Source of the DNA: JACKII01 sp965222315
GTDB taxonomy: Bacteria > Pseudomonadota > Alphaproteobacteria > Bin95
Length of the DNA stretch: 64,000 bases
Assembly: GCA_965222315.1 (NCBI GenBank)
Contig: OZ244951.1
Span: 5,084,001 to 5,148,000 of the forward strand
Reading direction: 5' to 3'
Positions 1 to 7,586 of the stretch are shown here, piece after piece (within the stretch, counting starts at the first letter, position 1; each line of letters starts with the position of its first letter). The position numbers and the translations under genes are program-made. The notes beneath the pieces were generated by a model. It did no database searches. It had not been told where the DNA came from and worked only from the letters and a program-made list of their open reading frames with translations.

Positions 1-68
1 TGCGGGTTGATATGGAATCCGCAGCCGGAGACGAGACACAATAATGCGAGCAGAGGAAGCCTGGTCAT
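1..68 (-). CDS. Lipoprotein, N-terminal fragment (runs off the left edge)
   Basis: Reading leftward from an ATG at 68-66, the first 22 codons give a lipoprotein signal peptide. MTR is followed by the hydrophobic run LPLLALLCLV and the lipobox LVSGC, so Cys16 should be lipidated and the product anchored in the outer or inner membrane. An excellent Shine-Dalgarno AGGAGG sits 9 nt upstream. The rest of the gene lies outside the window, so its role cannot be read. A short leader of this kind is typical of small outer-membrane lipoproteins such as LptE or entericidin types, but nothing visible distinguishes them. Confidence 0.7.
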   Translation of the reverse strand, partial: MTRLPLLALLCLVSGCGFHINP

Positions 69-92
69 CGGGAGAGTCCTCCTAAAATAATT

Positions 93-116
93 CGATACCG
101 CATTGCTTTGGTATCG
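93..116. other. 7-bp inverted repeat between aroE-like gene and lipoprotein gene
   Basis: CGATACC (93-99) and GGTATCG (110-116) form a stem with a 10-nt loop. It lies upstream of the leftward lipoprotein gene and downstream of the leftward aroE-like gene. It could be an operator for the lipoprotein promoter or a weak terminator. The flanks are AT-rich but there is no clean T-tract. Confidence 0.3.
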
Positions 117-201
117 TGGAATATTCCCACCAATATTAGGTTGTTAATAAGCTATTTGATGTGAAGTCGAACACACGGACTGTGATAAGATTACGGCCGA
201 T

Positions 202-1032
202 TCAGCCTAGCTCCAACGCCGCCCGCAGTTTTACTGGATCGACCGGCGTGCCGCTGATGATGCGCCAGGCGTCGACGCCCTGGTGGAAGAACAGTTCGTA
301 GCCGGATATGGCGGTCAGGCCGGCCGCCGCCGCGTCGCCGAGGAATTGGGTGTCGGGCGGGGTGTAGACCGCGTCGAAGGCCCAGAGCGCGTCTGCCATG
401 TGCTCGGGCGGGAGCGGTGTGCCCTCGTAGCCGACCATGCCGACCGGCGAGCAGTTCACCAGTCCCTGCGCGCCTTTGGCTGCCGCGGCAGGATCGTCCG
501 TGACGGAAACGGAGAGGTCTGGGCGCACGCTTTTCAGGGAAGCAGCCAAGGCTTCGGCACGGGACAGGTCGTGTTCGACCAGGCGGATTTCCGCCAGGCC
601 CACATCGACGAGGCCGAAAGCAATGGCCTTGCCGACGCCGCCCGCGCCGATCATGCAGACGGGGCCGGGCGTGGCGCCGCCGCGGATGCTCTTGTACGCG
701 CCGACGAAGCCGGAATAGTCGGTGTTGTAGCCCTGTGGCGCGCCCGCGCCGAATACCACGGTGTTGACCGCGCCCATGGCGCGGACCAGCGGGTTGCCGA
801 TCTCCACCTTGGCTGTGGCCATTTCCTTGTACGGGTATGTCACGTTAATCGCGTTGTAACCCTGGTCGATGGCGTACTGGTAAACGCCGTCGAAGTCCCG
901 TCCGAGTTCGCGCGGCACCAGCTTGTCGTAGCGCACCTCGATGCCGGAAAGCCTCCCGGCATTGCCGTGCAATTCGTGTGCGCGGGATGCCGCAATATTG
1001 TCGCCGATCAGGCCAATGAGGAGTTTGCGCAT
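202..1032 (-). CDS. Shikimate/quinate 5-dehydrogenase family protein
   Basis: A 276-residue protein of the AroE/YdiB family. It carries the family's catalytic Lys in the TYPYKE motif (K69), the substrate Asp in GYNTD (D105), and a dinucleotide-binding loop GAGGVGKA (129-136). The second Rossmann strand ends in LVEHD (E153, D155) rather than the NRT of NADP-specific AroE. This suggests NAD(H) preference and a quinate/shikimate catabolic role rather than aromatic amino acid biosynthesis; that part is inference. The N-terminal substrate motif is degenerate: DNIAASRAH replaces the usual PIxxSxSP. The gene stands alone with 270 bp of repeat-rich DNA upstream. Confidence 0.85.
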   Translation of the reverse strand: MRKLLIGLIGDNIAASRAHELHGNAGRLSGIEVRYDKLVPRELGRDFDGVYQYAIDQGYNAINVTYPYKEMATAKVEIGNPLVRAMGAVNTVVFGAGAPQGYNTDYSGFVGAYKSIRGGATPGPVCMIGAGGVGKAIAFGLVDVGLAEIRLVEHDLSRAEALAASLKSVRPDLSVSVTDDPAAAAKGAQGLVNCSPVGMVGYEGTPLPPEHMADALWAFDAVYTPPDTQFLGDAAAAGLTAISGYELFFHQGVDAWRIISGTPVDPVKLRAALELG

Positions 1033-1131
1033 GGAAAGGATGTTCCGGCTTGGTGGAAATCGTTAATGGGCCCATATGGAGATGGCCAATCAGTTACTGT
1101 TCGCTACAGGTTCGATTGCCGGTTCGCAAAG

Positions 1132-1225
1132 CATCTACATTCGATCGACATTTCATCGACATGAGATAAACCAAACATCTACATTTTTGCGGCTGAATGT
1201 AGATTTTTGTAGATGAATGTAGATG
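1132..1225. promoter_or_regulatory. Cluster of ATCTACAT / ATGTAGAT repeats upstream of the aroE-like gene
   Basis: Five copies of an octamer-like element lie within 94 bp. CATCTACAT occurs at 1132-1140 and 1176-1184. AATGTAGAT occurs at 1196-1204 and 1216-1224, and TGTAGATG at 1208-1215. The copies at 1177-1185 and 1196-1204 form a perfect 9-bp inverted repeat with a 10-nt spacer, and the last three are tandem. Spacing and symmetry suggest a multi-site operator for a dimeric regulator controlling the leftward gene that starts at 1032. No regulator gene is adjacent. Confidence 0.55.
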
Positions 1226-1249
1226 AAATCGCAGAAACAAAACGGCATC

Positions 1250-1293
1250 TTGGGGTTACACTAATAGCATTAAGCTATTTAGCGTAACCCCAA
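1250..1293 (-). terminator. Probable terminator hairpin after the LLM oxidoreductase gene
   Basis: TTGGGGTTAC (1250-1259) pairs perfectly with GTAACCCCAA (1284-1293). An inner stem AATAGC/GCTATT (1263-1268, 1274-1279) extends it. It begins 10 nt past the leftward stop codon at 1303. The downstream minus-strand sequence has only a short run of T, so it may be a Rho-assisted or 3'-end protective hairpin. Confidence 0.5.
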
Positions 1294-1302
1294 TGTTTCC
1301 TG

Positions 1303-2253
1303 TCAGACGTGCGGCATGACCTCCGCGGCGAAGGCCTCCATGCGGTCCAGCATCTGCTGGCGGTCGTTGGAGGTCAGGTTGACCATCATCACCTGGCAGC
1401 CGGCCTCGGCGAAGGCGCGGGCGTCGGCGGCGCGTTGCTCGCCAGTGCCGGTCATGGCGATGCGCTGGCCGTCCAGTTCCGCCGCCGTCTCCGAATGGTA
1501 GGGGCTGTTGTAGGCGAGGCCGACGGCAGCCGGGTCGCGCCCAGCCTCCGCCACGGCCTGTTTCACCCGCTGGGCCCGCTCGCGGTACGCTTCCGGGGAG
1601 GCCATGCGGGCTTTTGGGTTGCTGGCGAACGGGTACCACATGTCACCGACCGCCGCGACGCGCCGCATGGCGGGGCCGCTCTCGCCGCCGATCCAGAGGG
1701 GCGGGTGGGGCTTCTGCACCGGCTTCGGCTCGAAGATCACCTCCTTGAAGTTTACGAACTCGCCCTCGTACGAGGGGTTCTCCTCAGTCCAGAGCAACTT
1801 CATGGCGGCCAGATATTCGTTGGTGACCTGTCCGCGCTTCTCGAAGTTCACACCCAGCGCCTCGAACTCCTCCCGCATCCAGCCGGTGCCGCAGCCGATG
1901 GAAATGCGGCCGCCGGAGAGTACATCCATGGTGGCGATCGATTTGGCCATGAACAGCGGGTTGCGGTGCGGGATAACGACGACGGAGGTCAGCAGGCGCA
2001 GCTTGGTCGTGGCGGCGCAGAGCCAGGCCATCAGCGTGAACTGCTCCATGCAATCGCCGCCGCCGCCCTGGGTCCAGGGGAACTCGCCATCGTCGGCATA
2101 GGGGTATTTGGCGTCGATCGAGCGGGGGCAGAGGATGTGGTCCGAGACGGTCATGTAGCCGAAGCCCAGACGCTCCGCCGCTTCGGCGATGGCGCGGATG
2201 TCCTCCGGGGTCGAAAGCGGCCCGCGGAAGGGGGCGGAAATGCCGAACTGCAT
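1303..2253 (-). CDS. LLM-class flavin-dependent oxidoreductase (F420-dependent-like)
   Basis: About 316 residues of the bacterial luciferase-like TIM barrel. It starts MQFGIS, contains the conserved VSDHI motif near residue 40, the LTSVVVIPHRNP strand, the DVLSGGR turn and the GTGWMREEFEALG segment. All are typical of TIGR03619-type oxidoreductases using FMN or F420. I take the ATG at 2253 as the start because GAGGAG lies 7 nt upstream; a TTG five codons earlier is less likely. The substrate is not evident. Two other LLM enzymes occur at 8839 and 49133. Confidence 0.88.
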   Translation of the reverse strand: MQFGISAPFRGPLSTPEDIRAIAEAAERLGFGYMTVSDHILCPRSIDAKYPYADDGEFPWTQGGGGDCMEQFTLMAWLCAATTKLRLLTSVVVIPHRNPLFMAKSIATMDVLSGGRISIGCGTGWMREEFEALGVNFEKRGQVTNEYLAAMKLLWTEENPSYEGEFVNFKEVIFEPKPVQKPHPPLWIGGESGPAMRRVAAVGDMWYPFASNPKARMASPEAYRERAQRVKQAVAEAGRDPAAVGLAYNSPYHSETAAELDGQRIAMTGTGEQRAADARAFAEAGCQVMMVNLTSNDRQQMLDRMEAFAAEVMPHV

Positions 2254-2297
2254 GGGAAGTCTCCTCAAGTCATTCAGAAAGTTATGGGGTTTTCATG

Positions 2298-3248
2298 TTA
2301 TGGGGTTTTCCAGGTGACACCGTCCGCCAGCGTCTTGAATTCCTGCCGGTATTGCTCTTCGGACGAGGCCGGACCGATGCCGATTGTACGGGCGAAGCGG
2401 CAGCCGTCGAAGCGGACGGTCTGGACCACGAGCGCACGCTGGCCGTTGACCTGGCCGTGGGTTTCGGTGCGGAAGCCATCGTCAGCGCCAAATTGTGCAG
2501 GCGCTGTCTCCAGCGCTTCCAGCGCCCGAACGCTTTGCAGCCGCTGTACGAGGCTTTCGGCGAAGGCCTGTTTGCCATGGGCCTGCCAGAGAGTGCAGTC
2601 GGGTTCGCTGCCGGTACCGATAACAAACAGCCCGCGCTGCTTCGGGTCGGCCACCTGGTGGCTGTCGGTCAGGATGATGGCGTAGGCCGACAGGACCTGG
2701 GTCAGCTTGAAGCGCGGTGTTTCCTCGAAGGCGAAGGCGAGTGAGGCGAGCGGGTCGCTGCGCTCCGGCGCAACGGTGATGCTGGCGAGGACGGCCTCCA
2801 TCTTGGCCTGGCGGCCGGGGGTGACGAACACGGTCGGCATCTGGGCCGAGATCAGCAGCGCCGCTTTGGGCGTGCCGATCAGAATGACCCACTTTTCGAA
2901 CGTGCCGACGCCGATCCGCTGGCGGCCGGTCCCGACGATCGCGGGATAGCCGCTGATATCGGTCCGTTCTGCTTTCCCCAGTTCGATGTCCTGACCGGTG
3001 ACCCCGCCATTGCCCTTTAGCAGTTCTTCGCTCAGTCCGGCGAATGAGGATGCTGGCAGTTCGGTCGTGATGACGGCGGCTTTCGCGTCCTCCCAGATCA
3101 GGCCGGGCAGGGTGGGGCTTTCCACGAAACCCTCGGCCCGCTCCATCTTGATGAAGCTGCCGCGTAGATGAACCTGCTCTGCCAGAGCGGCGAGGGGCAG
3201 GACGATCATTGCCGCCCATGCCAGGGCTAGTTTGAAGAGGCCTGGCAT
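2298..3248 (-). CDS. Secreted protein of unknown function
   Basis: A 316-residue protein with a clear Sec signal peptide: a hydrophobic core after MPGLFK and a likely cleavage after LAALA at about residue 23. The mature part has no motif I recognise. It shows alternating beta-rich segments, a central LIGTPKAALLISAQMP stretch, and two Cys pairs in the C-terminal third (EPDCTLW and DGCRFART). The gene starts 3 bp after the thioesterase stop, so it is probably co-transcribed and translationally coupled with it. A periplasmic or extracellular location is the only firm inference. Confidence 0.7.
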   Translation of the reverse strand: MPGLFKLALAWAAMIVLPLAALAEQVHLRGSFIKMERAEGFVESPTLPGLIWEDAKAAVITTELPASSFAGLSEELLKGNGGVTGQDIELGKAERTDISGYPAIVGTGRQRIGVGTFEKWVILIGTPKAALLISAQMPTVFVTPGRQAKMEAVLASITVAPERSDPLASLAFAFEETPRFKLTQVLSAYAIILTDSHQVADPKQRGLFVIGTGSEPDCTLWQAHGKQAFAESLVQRLQSVRALEALETAPAQFGADDGFRTETHGQVNGQRALVVQTVRFDGCRFARTIGIGPASSEEQYRQEFKTLADGVTWKTP

Positions 3249-3251
3249 CAG

Positions 3252-3686
3252 TTACATCTCCGTTACTTTGCCGCGGACGGCGCGTGTCTGACCGCGGAAT
3301 ACGGCAATCTGCTTGCCGTCCTGGTTCACCACTTCCACGTCCCAGATATTGTTGCGGCCCGCTTCCGCGACGCGGGTGGCGGTGGCGGTCAGGCGGTCGC
3401 CCAGATGGCCGGGCGCCAGGAAGGTGACCTGCGCCGACTGGGCCAGGTTCGGCGTGTCGGCGGAGTTGCTTGCGAAGGCCATGGCGGTGTCCGCCAGCGA
3501 GAAGATATAGCCGCCATGGCAGACGTTCAGCCCCTGCACGTGGTCTTCCCGGACGTCCAGCGCCATCATGCACCGGGCCGGGCCGATCTCCACCATTTCA
3601 ATTCCGAGGAACCTGGAAGCCCGGTCGCGGCCGCCCATGATCTCTGCGGTACGCTCGGCCAATTGCTGCGGGGTTAGGTCGTCCAT
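3252..3686 (-). CDS. PaaI-type hotdog-fold acyl-CoA thioesterase
   Basis: A 144-residue single hotdog domain, the usual length for PaaI thioesterases. The active-site region is present: NVCHGGYIFSLADTAM near residues 54-69 has the HGG turn, the catalytic-type Asp in LAD, and the following FASNS. PaaI enzymes hydrolyse hydroxyphenylacetyl-CoA or related aryl/acyl-CoA esters in the cytoplasm to recycle CoA. The gene lies between a GST gene (8 bp away) and the secreted protein, all leftward. No other paa genes are visible, so the substrate is open. Confidence 0.85.
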   Translation of the reverse strand: MDDLTPQQLAERTAEIMGGRDRASRFLGIEMVEIGPARCMMALDVREDHVQGLNVCHGGYIFSLADTAMAFASNSADTPNLAQSAQVTFLAPGHLGDRLTATATRVAEAGRNNIWDVEVVNQDGKQIAVFRGQTRAVRGKVTEM

Positions 3687-3694
3687 AGCCGGCC

Positions 3695-4303
3695 TTATCC
3701 CTGCGGCGTTGCTTGCATGGAGGGTCGGGCGCTGAACTCAGTGAACCAAGCGGTGAGCGCCGGGCGGCCATCCCGCCAGCCCCAATCGGGAAAGCGGAAG
3801 TCCAGATAGCCGAGCGCGCAGCCCGTGCCGATGGCGGCTGCGTCCAGGCGGGCCAACTGGTCAACTTCGGCTTCCAGCGCATCCAGGATGGAATTGATCT
3901 TGGCGGACTGGCCGTTGATCCATTCCTGCCATTGCTTCTCCGCCGGACGTAGTGCCGTTTCAAAGCGCACCAGCAGCGCGGCGTCGATCAAGCCTTCGGC
4001 GAGGCTCTCCCTGCGCTGCACTTCCCAGTCGCCCGCCGGATAGAGCGCCCCGCCCGCCTGCTCGTTTAGGTAGCGCAGGATGATGCGAGAATCGTAGAGG
4101 AACCGGCCACCATCTAGTTCCAGTGCCGGGACTTTGATGCCTGGGTTCATGGCGGCCAGGTCTTTGTTGGGCGCGATGGGGGAGACGCCCGTGATTTCCA
4201 GGCTGATCCGGTCGCCGAGGCCCAGTTCGGCGGCGGCGACCCGCACCTTGCGGACATAGGGGGAACTGGTGGGGCCGTAGAGCTTCATGGAATAGTCTTT
4301 CAT
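3695..4303 (-). CDS. Glutathione S-transferase, YibF-like (tandem copy 1 of 4)
   Basis: A 202-residue GST with an N-terminal thioredoxin fold (MKLYGPTSSPYVRKVRV) and a helical C-terminal domain ending in the YibF-type signature GTGCALGYLDFRF, RPALTAWF and RPSMQAT. The ATG at 4303 is used here. The in-frame ATG at 4288 would give 197 residues, matching the three paralogues that begin MKL or MQL; neither start has a strong Shine-Dalgarno. Family members conjugate or reduce electrophiles with glutathione in the cytoplasm. It is the last of four tandem leftward copies. Confidence 0.88.
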   Translation of the reverse strand: MKDYSMKLYGPTSSPYVRKVRVAAAELGLGDRISLEITGVSPIAPNKDLAAMNPGIKVPALELDGGRFLYDSRIILRYLNEQAGGALYPAGDWEVQRRESLAEGLIDAALLVRFETALRPAEKQWQEWINGQSAKINSILDALEAEVDQLARLDAAAIGTGCALGYLDFRFPDWGWRDGRPALTAWFTEFSARPSMQATPQG

Positions 4304-4337
4304 GTGTTTCTGCCGTGTACCTATAGCCCAGGCGGGG

Positions 4338-4931
4338 CTAGACTGACTTGGTTGCCTGCATAGACGGGCGCTCGCTGAACACTTCGAACCAAGCCTCTAA
4401 CGCGGGGCGACCGGTGCGCCAGCCCCAGTCGGGCAAACGGTGATCAAGATAGCCAAGGGCGCAGCCGGTTCCGATAGCGGCGGCGTCAATTTGGTTTAAT
4501 GCTCCGGCGTGTTGTTCCATGGCGTCAAGAGTTCGGTCCACCTTCTGAGTCTGCCCATCGATCCAGCCTTGCCAGCGTAACGGCTCAGGCCGGACCGAAA
4601 TTTCGTAGCGGATCGACAAGGCCGCATCGATCATGCCTTCAGCGATGCTCTCGCGCCGAACCATGGCCCATTTGCCCGGCGGGTAGAGCGAGCCGCCAGC
4701 CCGCTCGTTCAGGTAGCGCATGATCATCCGCGAGTCGAAGAGCCGTTCACCATTGTCCAAGACCAGCGCGGGCATCTTGCTGACCGGATTTTCGCTGGAG
4801 GCGATGGAGTTGATCGAAGTGCCCGAGCCGTTGGACGGCAAGGATTCGATCTCATCCATCACACCCAGTTCCATCGCCGTCACCACAACCTTCCGGACAA
4901 AAGGGGAGCCAATCCCGCCAAATAGCTTCAT
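4338..4931 (-). CDS. Glutathione S-transferase, YibF-like (tandem copy 2 of 4)
   Basis: About 197 residues from the ATG at 4931, preceded by AGGAG about 6 nt away. The longer reading frame to 5081 would overlap the neighbouring GST gene and is rejected. The N-terminal domain begins MKLFGGIGSPFVRKV, followed by the substrate-loop region NPVSKMPALV and SRMIMRYLNERAGG. The C-terminal GTGCALGYLDHRLPDWGW and RPSMQAT motifs match its neighbours. Sequence differs substantially from the flanking copies, so this is old duplication with divergence rather than recent amplification. Substrate unknown. Confidence 0.88.
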   Translation of the reverse strand: MKLFGGIGSPFVRKVVVTAMELGVMDEIESLPSNGSGTSINSIASSENPVSKMPALVLDNGERLFDSRMIMRYLNERAGGSLYPPGKWAMVRRESIAEGMIDAALSIRYEISVRPEPLRWQGWIDGQTQKVDRTLDAMEQHAGALNQIDAAAIGTGCALGYLDHRLPDWGWRTGRPALEAWFEVFSERPSMQATKSV

Positions 4932-4990
4932 GGGTGTGCTCCTTTCATCCGTTTTAGGCGACAAGTGGGCAATAGTTGTTGCTCTTGTGA

Positions 4991-5581
4991 TTAAGCCGGG
5001 ATCGTCGCCTGCATGGATGGACGGGCGTTGAACGTCTCGAACCATTTGGCAAGGCCAGGGTGCCCGTCGCGCCAGCCCCAATCGGCAAAGCGGAAGTCCA
5101 GGTAGCCAAGGGCGCAGCCGGTGCCGATGGCGGCGGCGTCAAGCCCGCCAAGCTCGCCGACAACCTGCTCCAGCGCATCAAGGGCGTTGTTGATCTTCTT
5201 TGACTGCAGGTCGATGAAGCCCTGGTATTTGAACTCCTCCGGCCGGGTGACCTCGCCCCGGATCAGCAATGCTGCGTCGATCAGGCCTTCCGCCTGAGAC
5301 TCGCGCCGCTGCATGGCCCAGTCGCCAGCGGGAAAGAGCGTGCCGCCAGCGGACTCGTTCAGATAGCGGAGGATGATGCGGCTGTCGTAGAGGTACTCGC
5401 CATTATCCAGCTCCAGCGTCGGCACGCGGACGGCCGGGTTCATGCCGGCCAGCGGCGTGTTCGGGTCTGCGCCATAGGTGGGCATCGGCGTTTCGTCGAT
5501 CTGTCCGATGATGCCCAGTTCGCGCGCTGCAACGCGGCACTTGCGGACATAGGGGGAGGAGGCTCCGCCATAGAGTTTCAT
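4991..5581 (-). CDS. Glutathione S-transferase, YibF-like (tandem copy 3 of 4)
   Basis: A 196-residue GST with the same architecture as its neighbours: MKLYGGASSPYVRKCRV at the N-terminus, ALEL followed by DSRIILRYLNESAGG, and a C-terminal GTGCALGYLDFRFADWGW with RPSMQAT. It lies 59 bp upstream of copy 2 and 51 bp downstream of copy 4, so one transcript could cover all four. It has a Cys in the helix after the active-site turn (RKCRV), unlike the other copies, which have Val. A cytoplasmic detoxification or thiol-transfer role is inferred from the family only. Confidence 0.88.
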   Translation of the reverse strand: MKLYGGASSPYVRKCRVAARELGIIGQIDETPMPTYGADPNTPLAGMNPAVRVPTLELDNGEYLYDSRIILRYLNESAGGTLFPAGDWAMQRRESQAEGLIDAALLIRGEVTRPEEFKYQGFIDLQSKKINNALDALEQVVGELGGLDAAAIGTGCALGYLDFRFADWGWRDGHPGLAKWFETFNARPSMQATIPA

Positions 5582-5632
5582 GATCTTGGGTTTCCTTGTG
5601 TCTGTGTATGTTGTTACGGTGCGGGCGGTGGA

Positions 5633-6226
5633 TCAGCCCGGCTTGGTGCTTTCCATAGAGGGGCGCTTGCGGAATTCCTCGTACCACTTGGCGAGGCCGT
5701 CATGGCCCTCGCGCCAGGAATGGTCGGGGAAGCGGAAGTCGAGATAGCCGAGGGCGCAGCCGGCGGTGATGCTGGCGGCATCGACGCGGCCAAGTTCCGC
5801 CACGTCTTTGTTCAGCGCTGCAAGGCATTGGTTGACCTTTTGCCACTGACCCTCAATCCAGCCGCTCCAGCGGAATTCCTCCGGCCGGGCGAAGGTCTCG
5901 AAACGCAGCAGCAGACCCGCATCCAACATGCCTTCGGCCGTGCTCTCGCGCCGGACCATCGCCCAGTCGCCTGCAGGGAAAAGGGAGCCGCCCGCGTGAT
6001 CGTTCAAATAGCGCAGGATCATGCGGGAATCGAACAGGGGCTCGCCGTCTTCCATGATCAGCGCCGGGATCTTGCCGACCGGGTTCTTACCGCTGGTTTC
6101 CTGGTTCAGGGTGCCGGGCGTGCCGCCCGACGGCACCAGTTCAACCTGATCCGTCATGCCCAGTTCGGCCAGCGCGACGCGGACCTTCCGCACATAGGGG
6201 GAACCCAAACCGCCAATCAGTTGCAT
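5633..6226 (-). CDS. Glutathione S-transferase, YibF-like (tandem copy 4 of 4, promoter-proximal)
   Basis: About 197 residues starting at the ATG at 6226 (MQLIGGLGSPYVRKV), with AGGAG about 8 nt upstream. The open frame continues upstream to 6484 without a supporting ribosome site. It has the usual N-terminal thioredoxin fold, SRMILRYLNDHAGG, and the C-terminal CALGYLDFRF and RPSMEST motifs. It is the first gene of the four-GST run and diverges from the CoA-transferase gene at 6378. The 151-bp gap between them should hold the promoters for both directions. Confidence 0.88.
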   Translation of the reverse strand: MQLIGGLGSPYVRKVRVALAELGMTDQVELVPSGGTPGTLNQETSGKNPVGKIPALIMEDGEPLFDSRMILRYLNDHAGGSLFPAGDWAMVRRESTAEGMLDAGLLLRFETFARPEEFRWSGWIEGQWQKVNQCLAALNKDVAELGRVDAASITAGCALGYLDFRFPDHSWREGHDGLAKWYEEFRKRPSMESTKPG

Positions 6227-6377
6227 GAGATGATCTCCTGAAAAATGATGACCCAAAAGCGCCCAGGAGTACGCTAAAGGCTTGCCGCCTGGCCGCGCTC
6301 CGTGGCTTTGTGCTCCCACGAGTATTAGCAGGGCGCTGGCGAGCGCGATACGGCCTAGCTGCGCAGGAGTTTTGCAG

Positions 6378-7586
6378 ATGACAGAACGTCTTTTCGATGG
6401 GCTGGTGGTGCTGGATATCGCGAGCTTCATCGCCGCGCCGGTGGCGACCACCATCCTGGCCGACTTCGGGGCCGAGGTGATCAAGGTCGAAGCGCCGGGC
6501 GGCGACGGCTACCGCAATCTGGCGTTCGGCCCTGGCATGCCGGATGCGGACGGCAAGAACTTCGCCTGGATGTGCGACAACCGGTCGAAGAAGGGCATCT
6601 GCCTGGATCTGGCCTCGGAAGGCGGCCAGGAGGTCCTGCACAAGCTGATCGCGAAAGCTGACGTGCTGGTCACCAACTTCCCAATGCCGGTGCGCCGCAA
6701 GCTCAAGCTGATGTATGACGACGTCAAGCACCTGAACGACCGCCTGATCTATGCCAGCCTCACCGCCTATGGCGAGGAAGGGCCGGAGTCGGAACGAACC
6801 GGCTTTGACTCCACGGCGCTTTATGCCCGCACCGGCATGATGGACATGATGCGCGCACCGGGCACTGCCCCCGTGCGCTCCCTGCCGGGGATGGGCGACC
6901 ATCCAACCGGCACGGCGCTCTACGGCGCAATCATGACCGGGCTCTACAAGCGGGAGAAGACTGGCAAGGGCTGCCACGTCTCCACCAGCTTGGTGTCCAA
7001 TGGCATGTGGATGAATGGCTATTACGCCCAGGCCGCGCTGCTGGGCGCGCATGTTGAACTGCGCCCGCATCGGGACGACGCGCCGAACGCCATGGCGAAC
7101 CACTACTGCGCCAAGGACGGCCGCTGGTTCATCCTGGCGGTGCTGAATGAAGCGAAGCAGGCGCCGCTGCTGTTCCAGGCGATGGGCCGGCCCGACCTGG
7201 CCGACGACCCGCGCTTCGCTGACCAGGCGGCGCGGAGGGCGAACTCGCTGGTGCTGACCAAGGTCATGGACCAGCTTTTTGCTGAGCAGGACTGGGCCTA
7301 CTGGAAAGCGCGCTTCGACGAATTGGGCATTACCTATGGCCAGGTCGCCAAGATGGAAGATCTGGCCGGTGACCCCCAACTCCGCCACGCGGGCGCGGTC
7401 GTGCCGGGCGGCGAGGATTTCGGTGCCGATTGGGGCGTCGGTACGCCGGTCTTCGTTCAGGACGAAGCCAAGCTGGCGCCCCTTGCGGCCCCCGGAATCG
7501 GCGAACATAACGAGGCGATCTGCCGGGAACTCGGCTATTCGGATGCCGAGGTTGCAGCCTTCAAGGAAGCAGGCGTCCTTAAGTGA
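6378..7586 (+). CDS. CaiB/BaiF-type (class III) CoA-transferase
   Basis: About 402 residues from the ATG at 6378, with CAGGAG 8 nt upstream; the frame is open back to 6282 but lacks a ribosome site there. The family hallmarks are an N-terminal ADFGAEVIKVE segment, DNRSKKGICLDL, and the loop GMGDHPTGTALYG, in which Asp174 is the likely covalent CoA-ester-forming aspartate. Such enzymes move CoA between organic acids, for example formyl-CoA/oxalate, carnitine or branched-chain acids. The stop overlaps the GTG start of the next gene, an MFS exporter. Substrate unassigned. Confidence 0.88.
   Translation: MTERLFDGLVVLDIASFIAAPVATTILADFGAEVIKVEAPGGDGYRNLAFGPGMPDADGKNFAWMCDNRSKKGICLDLASEGGQEVLHKLIAKADVLVTNFPMPVRRKLKLMYDDVKHLNDRLIYASLTAYGEEGPESERTGFDSTALYARTGMMDMMRAPGTAPVRSLPGMGDHPTGTALYGAIMTGLYKREKTGKGCHVSTSLVSNGMWMNGYYAQAALLGAHVELRPHRDDAPNAMANHYCAKDGRWFILAVLNEAKQAPLLFQAMGRPDLADDPRFADQAARRANSLVLTKVMDQLFAEQDWAYWKARFDELGITYGQVAKMEDLAGDPQLRHAGAVVPGGEDFGADWGVGTPVFVQDEAKLAPLAAPGIGEHNEAICRELGYSDAEVAAFKEAGVLK

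Noticed and set aside
1309..2685. 458-codon plus-strand frame antisense to the LLM gene and the secreted-protein gene
   Set aside because: Shadow of the minus-strand LLM and secreted-protein genes; no motifs and no ribosome site.
6141..7508. 455-codon antisense frame over the CaiB gene
   Set aside because: It overlaps two strong genes in the opposite sense and has a typical shadow composition.
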